From Gemmatimonadota bacterium (lineage in GTDB: Bacteria; Gemmatimonadota; Gemmatimonadetes; Gemmatimonadales; Gemmatimonadaceae): 64,000 nucleotides of DNA. The position numbers were made by a program, and so were the translations under genes. Positions 1 to 5,799 of the stretch are shown here, in pieces (within the stretch, counting starts at the first letter, position 1; every line of letters begins with the position of its first letter). The DNA is taken from the NCBI GenBank assembly GCA_016704465.1, contig JADJAD010000015.1:1-64000 (forward strand). The letters are read 5' to 3'. The notes below the pieces were generated by a model, which worked only from the letters and a program-made list of their open reading frames with translations, made no database searches and had not been told where the DNA came from.

Positions 1-12
1 GGTATAGCCCGG

Positions 13-27
13 GTACATGGGTAACAC
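13..27 (+). repeat. left terminal inverted repeat of the IS481-like element
   Basis: GTACATGGGTAACAC pairs exactly with the complement of 1130-1144. Beyond it, 28-40 also resembles the complement of the second right-end copy (1141-1165), which shares ATGGGTAACACA and part of the following bases. Confidence 0.7.
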
Positions 28-78
28 ATCAGTCCAACTGCATAGGTAGCACTCCTTCTAAACTGCACCGCCCCTCTC

Positions 79-1120
79 GTGATAGCGAAGTGCGCCTTGC
101 CTGGTTGGGAGCAGAGTCCTATGGACGAAGCTGACCCTACCAAGGATTCTTCTGGATGCCCAGGGCGTCCGGTTTACGATGACGGAGCTCTGCGACAGTA
201 CGGAAGGGTGGTCGGATCAGGTACAAATGGGTCGCCCGCTTCGCTGAGGAAGAGGCGTGCCCGGCGAACCGGAACCGCGTGCACTCTGTCCACACAGATC
301 CGGCCCGTGGTGGGGGACCTGCTCTGCAGTTCCGGCGCTCGCATCCCGACTGGGGCGCGCGCAAGCTCTTCGAAGGTGCTCGCGGCCGCCATCCCGAGAT
401 CGAGGACTGGCCAGACCAGCACGACCGCCGACCTGCTGGCACGGCGCGGTTTGGGCAAAAGCTTGGGCGCCGACACCCCCCACCAGCATCCGGCGTGGTG
501 CCGAGTGCGACGACCGCGCCGAATGATCTCTGGACGGCCGACTTCAAGGGCCAGTTCCGCACGGGCAATGGCGTGTACTGCTATCCGCTCACCATCGCCG
601 ATCAGCACACCCGCTTTCTCCTCACCTGTCACGGGCTCTTGTCGACGGAAACGCTGACGGCGAAACCGATCTTCGAACGCACGTTCCGCGCGTACGGCCT
701 CCCGCGCGCCATCCGCACAGACAACGGCATGCCGTTCGCGACGACGTCCCTGCACGGGCTGTCGTATCAACGCGAATGGGTGGATGCGGCTCGGCATCGT
801 CCATCAGCGCATTCATCCGGGCCAGCCGCAGGAGAACGGGCGCACGAGCGCATGCACCGCACGCTGAAACGCCGGGCAGTCAAGCCGGTGCAGCGCACCT
901 GACGCGCGCCAACAGGCCCAGTTCGTACCCTTTCGCACCGAGTACAACACCGAACGGCCGCACGAAGCGTTGCAGCAGGAGACGCCGGCTTCACGGCTCA
1001 AACTCGCTCGTCGACCAACACATCGGGCTCGAGGAAACGGACGACGGTGTCTGGTCAATCTACTTCACCACGGTCCTGCTTGCGACGATCGACGAGCGGG
1101 ACTACATCATCCGGGGGTGA
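79..1120 (+). pseudogene. IS481-family transposase, several frameshifts
   Basis: Pieces of one integrase-core (rve, DDE) transposase appear in successive plus-strand reading frames. An N-terminal stretch lies at about 79-260 (YGRVVGSG). The central catalytic core is at about 279-760 (NDLWTADFKGQF with the first Asp, then AIRTDNGMPFA with the second Asp). The region with the third acidic residue is at about 820-900 (ENGAHERMHRTLKRRAVKP when frames are joined). The C-terminus is at about 990-1120 (HIGLEETDDGVWSIYF then LDERDYIIRG and a stop), which is the typical IS481 ending. At least three frame changes are needed, so the element cannot make an active transposase. Family identity is firm from the motifs; exact start is uncertain. 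Confidence 0.75.
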
Positions 1121-1164
1121 CACCCCCAAGTGTTACCCATGTACTTGGACACTTGTGTTACCCA

Positions 1165-1618
1165 TCATCCCGGCTGTGCACGCGCGTCAGTGGTGAGAGC
1201 GGGAGCAGCGTGAAGTAACCAACCGGAATAGGGCACGTGGGGGTCGCTTGCGTGGGCGAGAAGATTGGGATTGCCGCTCGGCGGCGTCGGTAGCCGATGG
1301 AGCGCAATCATCAGCATCGGAAGTGGTGCGCCTTCCGTGTCGCGCAGGACGAAGACCCGATGCGCTGGGATGCCCTTCGCCTCGTCCTCACTGAGCGCAG
1401 CGAGCGCGATGGGGCGAGGTAGATGTGTCCGTGAAGGCCGTCTCGAAGACGGGTTGTCCCGGGAGAAACGGAGGATGGACCTGCATGCCAGGCGCGAGAT
1501 CATGAAACGCGGGACTCGGAGCGAAGACGCCCGCGATGCGCTGGTGGTGCCCCGAGGTCGGCAGTGGAAAGACGATGTCGCCGAGATGTTCACCGCCACG
1601 CCACAGGGAATATGCCAT
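1165..1618 (-). pseudogene. cassette 3: small hypothetical protein, frameshifted
   Basis: The gene starts at 1618 with MAYSLWRGGEHLGDIVFPLP and runs on in that frame to about 1425. It then continues in another frame as PRPIALAALSEDEAKGIPAHR followed by FVLRDTEGAPLPMLMIALH. Both halves look like real protein rather than shadow sequence, and they join without a gap, so a single frameshift near 1420-1430 is the simplest reading. The start lies 47 bp downstream of the attC site of the preceding cassette, the usual spacing within a cassette array. The stop at 1165-1167 falls at the edge of the IS481-like element, so the native C-terminus may be lost. I do not recognise the family. Confidence 0.5.
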
Positions 1619-1664
1619 CGCGATGGATCAGGTTCTCGGCTGCGTGCGCCGAGGGTCGAGTGAG

Positions 1665-1733
1665 GCCCAACGTCCGAGGTGAGCCGCATGACACGGCTTG
1701 CTGTGGCAAGCCGGCTCCACCGAATAGTTAGGC
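1665..1733 (-). other. attC: attC recombination site of cassette 2
   Basis: Read on the minus strand, the site has an R'' box GCCTAAC (1733-1727), a 5-nt spacer, an L'' box GGTGGAGCCG, a perfect 8-bp terminal hairpin (CGGCTTGC, loop CACA, GCAAGCCG), an L' box CGGCTCACC, a spacer and an R' box GTTGGGC (1671-1665). R'' fits RYYYAAC and R' fits GTTRRRY. L'' pairs with L' except for one extra G, the hallmark extrahelical base that sets orientation. The 69-nt length is within the attC range. It starts 7 bp past the stop codon of the methyltransferase cassette gene. Confidence 0.85.
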
Positions 1734-1740
1734 ATCGCGT

Positions 1741-2564
1741 TCATGCGTGTTGCACTTGGTCGTTGAATCGAAGCGTCATACGGAGTACACAGCCTGCGCT
1801 GTCATGGTTCGGGAACTCTTCGCTGTTGCGGAGGACATTATCTAGTTTTCGCAAGTACGTCCTTCGGCACAATGACTCCCTAGGCCAAGCACAGGCGGTC
1901 CGTCGCGTTGGATGGCTCCTTTGCGCTTCCGTTGATTCGCGATCGATCGCGCTGTTGTATCTTCCCACGCGGTTTCGCGTAGACCTGCGGACGATAGTTG
2001 TCCCTTGAGTTCTGAGGGTTTGGGCAGAAAGCTCAGCGCCGGAGAATCGGCCCAAAACACAGGCAAGTGGATATCGGGGTTGTTCCGGCGGGACCGTCTC
2101 CGAATGCGAAGATCCCTCCAGGGCCGCAGTATGCGACGAATTTGCTGGAACAGTCGCGATTTGTCCTCAATGTTCATCAAGGTGTTCTGCCACACACAAC
2201 ATCGAAGGACCCGTCGGCAAAGGGCATGTCGAGGGCATTGGCGCATCGGAACTGAACCTTGCTCGCTAGGCCGAGCTTGTCAGTGAGCATCTCGGCGGCT
2301 CGGCAATACTCCTCGGTGAGATCCACCCCGGTTACTTCGCACGCGAATTCTGCCGCTAGGGTACGCGCCGGGCCGCCAATCTGCGAATCGAACGAGTTCG
2401 CGCGTCGATTCTCGCCCGCCAGTGTGAAACTCATCGAATGGAGAAAGATCGTCCCGGGAGAGATTGCCGATGTCCTTCCCCGCGTCCTTTAGCCTCTCGA
2501 TGATCCGCGCGGAGATGTCAGTCGGGCCATAGTGCTCATTCACTGCTTCGGAGTAATTCGACAT
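1741..2564 (-). pseudogene. cassette 2: SAM-dependent methyltransferase, broken
   Basis: The N-terminus at 2564 reads MSNYSEAVNEHYGP, as in sarcosine/phosphoethanolamine-type class I methyltransferases. The gene continues in a second frame with IGGPARTLAAEF, CEVTGVDLTEEYC and ALDMPFADGSFDVV (about 2377-2180), and in a third frame with MNIEDKSRLFQQIRRILRP and PDIHLPVFWADSP (to about 1950). Its end at 1741 reads NVLRNSEEF. At least two frameshifts are needed. Glycine-rich motif I (VLDVGCG in this family) is missing. The text jumps from ADWRPG to IGGPA across a shared TGGCGGCCCGGC-like stretch at about 2365-2385, as if short-repeat recombination deleted about 27 bp. The product cannot bind SAM normally. 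Confidence 0.75.
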
Positions 2565-2609
2565 AGCGACGACTCCCTCTGTTGATGCGAGCACCTACGC
2601 TCCCTTGAG

Positions 2610-2702
2610 GGCTAACGCCAATGTTGAGCTGCGGCCGGATAGAATAGAGCGAGCGGAGCGAGCGCACCATAACCCGGCCGTCTGCTCCAACTACCGTTAT
2701 AC
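2610..2702 (-). other. attC: attC recombination site of cassette 1
   Basis: On the minus strand the site has R'' GTATAAC (2702-2696), spacer GGTAG, and L'' TTGGAGC followed by a stem arm CGGCCGG. A central variable segment follows, then the partner arm CCGGCCG with L' GCTCAA, a spacer, and R' GTTAGCC (2616-2610). L'' (TTGGAGC) and the complement of L' (TTGAGC) differ by one extra G, at the same place as in the other attC site. R'' and R' each depart from the strict consensus at one position, which attC sites tolerate. Length is 93 nt. It lies between the stop of cassette 1 (2787) and the start of the methyltransferase cassette (2564). Confidence 0.8.
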
Positions 2703-2786
2703 CGCGCGCTCAATGATCGGTTTCAATCTCCCGGAGCGTTGGTGTCTGGTCGTTCAGCGTTGTTGATGAAATCCGGGATCAACTGC

Positions 2787-3191
2787 TCATTTGTCTTGGC
2801 GGTGCTGCACGACGCAGATCGCGTCAGCGTCTTTCAAGCGCGAGAATCCTTGCACCGTTCGATAGAACTTCTCGTTCAGACCGGAAACTTCAGAAAGATT
2901 GAAGGGAACCGATAGTTCGCGGCGCCAGTAGAGGCGAACAACATTGTCCCATCGAGTGCCCGCGTTCACAGTGGGGAAGAGTAGCTCGAGCTCCGCAGGA
3001 GTCGCCTTTCGCACCTCGAGCAGCTTTGCCACGTGCTGCACCTGCTTCTCAAGCATTGCACAGTCGTCCCTGTTCTTGGAAAGGAGGACGAATTCATCTC
3101 CGAACACCTCGGCGGGATCATGACGAAACGCGTGTACCTCCTGCCGAACCACCCTGCCGTAGGTATCGCCAGAAGCTTTGAAGAGGAACAT
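2787..3191 (-). CDS. cassette 1: 134-aa orphan protein, intact
   Basis: An uninterrupted gene starts at ATG 3191 with a GGGGAGA ribosome-binding site seven bases upstream. It begins MFLFKASGDTYGRVVRQEVH and ends VVQHRQDK. A longer reading from 3266 would begin inside the IS3 terminal repeat and is unlikely. The protein is soluble, charged and mixed alpha/beta, with no signal peptide or membrane segment. Notable stretches are FGDEFVLLSKNRDD near the middle and RWDNVVRLYWRRELSVPFNL in the second half. I do not recognise the family. As the first cassette after the integrase, with its own attC at 2702-2610, it is the only cassette gene here that still looks functional. Confidence 0.75.
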   Translation of the reverse strand: MFLFKASGDTYGRVVRQEVHAFRHDPAEVFGDEFVLLSKNRDDCAMLEKQVQHVAKLLEVRKATPAELELLFPTVNAGTRWDNVVRLYWRRELSVPFNLSEVSGLNEKFYRTVQGFSRLKDADAICVVQHRQDK

Positions 3192-3212
3192 GGGTTGTCT
3201 CCCCAATTGACG

Positions 3213-3219
3213 GCATAAC
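3213..3219 (-). other. cassette/attI junction core site
   Basis: GTTATGC on the minus strand lies 21 bp upstream of the first cassette gene. Its complement GCATAAC matches the R'' box of that cassette's own attC (GTATAAC) at six of seven positions, as expected if the two formed one R''/R' pair in the circular cassette before insertion. It therefore marks the probable recombination point between attI and cassette 1. The IS3 element begins only about 15 bp further upstream, so the rest of attI is displaced to beyond 4468. Confidence 0.55.
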
Positions 3220-3233
3220 GCTACTTCACCGGT

Positions 3234-4470
3234 TGTCAATATTGGTCCCGGACCGAAAGCGGACACTCGTTAGGTAGAGTCAGGCGGCGACAGAGGGCTC
3301 GGTGTCCTGATGGGATGCGGCGTACTCCGACGGCGTCAGGTCGCCGAGGGAGCCATGGGGACGGTGCTCGTTGTAGTCGATCCGCCACGCTTCGATGACG
3401 GCCTTGGCGTGGGCCAGCGAATGGAACTGATGCACGTTTAGGCACTCGTCGCGCAAGCGCGCGTTGAAGGATTCGATGTGCCCGTTGTCCGTGGGCTTGC
3501 CCGGGCGCGTGAAGTCGAGCGTGACGCGATGCTCGAAGGCCCAGGTGTCGAGCGCCATCGAGGTGAACTCCGTACCATGGTCCACGGTGATCGACCGGGG
3601 CCGTATCCCCCGCCTGCCGCACGCGGTTGAGGCGGCCGCCACGTCGCCTCCGGTGACCCGCTGGACCACCTCTAACAAGGACTCTGGCGACTCCACTGGT
3701 CGACGACCGTGAGCACGCGAAACACCCGGCCGTCGGCCAGCTGGTCGTGCACGAAGTCCATGCTCCAGCGCTGCTGCGGCCCCGTTGGCGGGCCACCGGC
3801 CCACGATGCAGTGACCGGTGGCGGCGTTTCCTGACGCGCAGCCGCACTTGCAGTCCCTCGAGGCGGTAAAGGCGCCGTACGCGCTTCATGTTCACGTGCC
3901 ACCCCTCCCGGCGCAGCAGGACGTAGATCCGGTAGTATCCGAAGCGCGGTCGCGCGAGGGCGAACTCCCGGATGCGTAGGCGGATGGCGGACTGATCCCG
4001 GGCCTGGCTCTTCCGGTACCAGGCGGCCCGACTGAAGCCGGCCAATCGACAGGCGCGCACACAACTGATTCCGAATCTGTCTTGGAACCACTGGGCGGTC
4101 GCGCGTCGACGGGTCGGCGTCACCCGTTTTTCGGAGCGCCTCGCGAGCATATGCTTATCGAGCGTGAGGTCGGCCACAAGGCGCTTCAGCCGGTTGTTCT
4201 CGTCCTCGAGTTGGCGCAGGCGGCGCATCTCGCAGGTGCCCAGATGTGCGAACTTCTTCTTCCAGACATAGAACGTCGCCTCGCTCACGCCGAGTTGGCG
4301 ACAGACGTCGGCCACCGCCGTGCCGGCTTCGGCCTGTCGCAGGGCGTAGGCGATCTGCTCTTCGGTGAATCGGGACTTCTTCATCGGTCGGTGCTCCTGG
4401 GTAGGGCCCCAGACGCGAACCTACCCTACTTCCCGACTGCCGTCGAATTCGGGCCCCACACCAATATTCC
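3234..4470 (-). mobile_element. IS3-family element (IS407-like), degenerate
   Basis: The ends share an inverted repeat: AATATTGGT at 3238-3246 and its complement at 4460-4468, with weaker matches inward. The element carries one IS3-type orfA/orfB transposase on the minus strand. It is inserted between the integrase gene and the first cassette, splitting the presumed attI region. Exact termini and target duplication cannot be fixed by eye. Confidence 0.75.
3280..4384 (-). pseudogene. IS3-family transposase (orfA + orfB), frameshifted
   Basis: OrfA begins at 4384 with MKKSRFTEEQIAYALRQAE. It shows the helix-turn-helix (ADVCRQLGVSEATFYVWKKK) and the leucine-zipper region ending LTLDKHML. OrfB follows in the same frame here (CVRACRLAGFSRAAWYRKS, then FGYYRIYVLLRREGW), although the two usually join by programmed frameshifting. 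The DDE core then needs two frame changes: RWSMDFVHDQLADG and VLTVVDQWSRQSP lie in one frame, and SITVDHGTEF, FIRPGKP-like and ESFNARLRDECLNV in a third, ending at 3280. Family assignment is firm, and the gene is inactive as read. Confidence 0.8.
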
Positions 4471-4631
4471 AGCGAACCCCCGCAACCACCACATTATCAG
4501 CCCGCCGTCGCGCATGCGAATCCCAAGCAGTCTCAATCTCGGCGGGCGCGCCAAACCATCGAGCGTCACCGACTTCGACACAACGCGCCCCTGAATCGGC
4601 CCGGATTATCATGCGTCACAACACGTGATAA
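4471..4631 (-). other. attI: presumed attI remnant between intI and the IS3 element
   Basis: About 160 bp separate the intI stop from the IS3 end. In a reversed integron the primary recombination site attI should lie here, just past the 3' end of intI. I see no folded attC-like structure on either strand. A 63-codon reading frame starts at 4612 on the minus strand (MIIRADSGARCVEVG) and runs into the IS3 end. It could be a fragment of an earlier cassette gene, but nothing confirms it. Confidence 0.3.
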
Positions 4632-5639
4632 TCACAATAGGCGCCGGAGCGGCGCCGAAGGGTGGGTGGTGCTCGCCACCGCCCGGTCCAAGGCGTCCAA
4701 CGGACTCCGCACGCCCGGGCCCCGGTCGAGGACGTGCAGGTACACCATGGTCGTCGACACGTCCTGGTGACCCAGCAGCTCCTGTACGGTGCGGATGTCG
4801 TAACCGTTGCGCAGCAGGTGCGTGGCAAATGAATGGCGGAAAGTGTGCGGAGTCACGCGCTTGCTGAGCCCGAGGGTGATACCGGCTGCTGTAACGGCGC
4901 GCTGCACAGTGGTCTCGTACAAGTGGTGTCGCATCACGCGGCGGGTCGTCCGGTCGCGATACTGCCGAGTCGCAGGAAACACCCACGCCCACCGCCAGTC
5001 GCGCAGCGCACCCGGCAGCTTGCGGGCGAGCGCGTACGGTAGGCTGAGGTAACCGCCGCCACGGGCGACGTCGCGTTGATGGAGCGTCCGGGAGTCGAGA
5101 ATGCGCCGGCGGAGGTCATCCATGACGCTCTCCGGCAGCACAGTACGCCGGTCCTTCGCCCCCTTCCCGCTCCGTACGATGAGCACGCCTCGACGCAGGT
5201 CTACGTCCTTGATCCGCAACTCGAGCGCCTCGTTCAGCCGCAGCCCCGATCCATAGAGCAGCCTGGTGACCAGCTGCACGTCCCCGCGCAGGGCCTCGAT
5301 GACCTGCGCGACCTCGTCGGGGGCGAGGACGTTCGGGACGCGGGTCTTTTCCTTGGCCCGCACGGCGACTCGCGTGTCGTCCATGGGGAGCCGGAGGACG
5401 TCGCGATACAAGAAGAGCAGCGCCGCGTGCGCCTGGTTCTGCGTCGACGCCGCGACCTTTCGCTCGGTCGCGAGGTGCTCCAGGAACGAGCGAATCTCCG
5501 GCGCGCCACACGTGCGTGGATGTCTCAGTCCGCAAAAGCGGACGTAGCGCCGCACCCAGCCGACGTAGGAGCGCTCGGTGCGCGGACTATAGTGCCGCAG
5601 GCGCAAGGCGGCGCGCATGTCGTGCAGGAGGGGTGGCAT
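4632..5639 (-). CDS. intI: integron integrase (IntI), tyrosine recombinase
   Basis: This 335-residue tyrosine recombinase should catalyse attI x attC and attC x attC recombination of gene cassettes. The N-terminal SAM-like core-binding domain spans about residues 5-90 (LRLRHYSPRTERSYVGWVRR). The catalytic domain carries Arg134 (GSGLRLNEAL), Lys around 159-162, His265 and Arg268 (TPHTFRHSFATHLL), His291 (LLGHQDVSTT) and the nucleophile Tyr300. The insert at about 187-235, with YLSLPYALARKLPGA, WAWVFPATRQYRD and RHHLYETTVQRAV, is the extra patch that separates IntI from XerC/XerD and allows binding of folded single-stranded attC. The C-terminus (GPGVRSPLD) also matches IntI. Every catalytic residue is present. 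It reads in the same direction as its cassettes, with its 3' end facing them. Confidence 0.93.
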   Translation of the reverse strand: MPPLLHDMRAALRLRHYSPRTERSYVGWVRRYVRFCGLRHPRTCGAPEIRSFLEHLATERKVAASTQNQAHAALLFLYRDVLRLPMDDTRVAVRAKEKTRVPNVLAPDEVAQVIEALRGDVQLVTRLLYGSGLRLNEALELRIKDVDLRRGVLIVRSGKGAKDRRTVLPESVMDDLRRRILDSRTLHQRDVARGGGYLSLPYALARKLPGALRDWRWAWVFPATRQYRDRTTRRVMRHHLYETTVQRAVTAAGITLGLSKRVTPHTFRHSFATHLLRNGYDIRTVQELLGHQDVSTTMVYLHVLDRGPGVRSPLDALDRAVASTTHPSAPLRRLL

Positions 5640-5744
5640 GGTACACAGGGGTCGAAAGTCGCGCCAAGTCCGGCCGCCTCAACGCTCCACCCCCCGGGCT
5701 CCACACGCGTCATCATTTCATTGCGTCCGAGGCCTACGATGCAC

Positions 5745-5779
5745 GACGGGCGCGACGGGAGATTCCCGTCGCGCCCGTC
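5745..5779 (-). terminator. strong hairpin terminator
   Basis: A perfect 16-bp stem (GACGGGCGCGACGGGA with its complement) and a 3-nt loop GAT lie 20 bp past the stop of the LVIVD gene. There is no clear U-tract. It also marks the right edge of the integron region. Confidence 0.75.
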
Positions 5780-5799
5780 ACTTCTACCCCAGCCCTGCC

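Larger units (their letters stand above)
13..1165 (+). mobile_element. IS481-like insertion sequence, degenerate
   Basis: The element is bounded by a perfect 15-bp inverted repeat: GTACATGGGTAACAC at 13-27 and its reverse complement at 1130-1144. A second copy of the outer motif (TGTGTTACCCAT) follows at 1154-1165, so the true right end could be 1144 or 1165. It encloses one degraded DDE transposase with the IS481-type C-terminus. It lies at the end of the integron cassette array farthest from the integrase, directly after a broken cassette gene whose attC site is missing, so its insertion may have removed that site. I see no clear target-site duplication, because the left flank is cut by the window edge. 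Confidence 0.7.
1165..5639 (-). mobile_element. chromosomal integron with reversed (co-directional) integrase and decaying cassettes
   Basis: From right to left on the minus strand: an integron integrase (5639-4632), a putative attI region split by an IS3 element, cassette 1 (an intact 134-aa gene plus attC at 2702-2610), cassette 2 (a frameshifted methyltransferase plus attC at 1733-1665) and cassette 3 (a frameshifted small gene, attC lost next to the IS481-like element). In both attC sites the extra base of the L'' box is on the minus strand, so cassettes and intI read the same way. Classical integrons have intI divergent from the array. The co-directional layout is known from a few lineages, such as Treponema denticola. 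The right boundary with ordinary chromosome lies at about 5640-5745. Confidence 0.8.

Noticed and set aside
2787..3266. Longer version of cassette 1 gene starting at GTG 3266
   Set aside because: The first 25 codons would come from the IS3 terminal repeat and cross the cassette junction; the ATG at 3191 has a good ribosome-binding site.
4632..5639. Assignment of the recombinase as XerC/XerD or a phage integrase
   Set aside because: The IntI-specific insert between the Lys region and the H-x-x-R motif is present with its characteristic ALARK and WVFP stretches, which Xer proteins lack.
5640..5745. Cassettes to the right of intI in the classical orientation
   Set aside because: No attC-like fold is seen, and the next gene (5800-7788) is a normal chromosomal lipoprotein with its own terminator.
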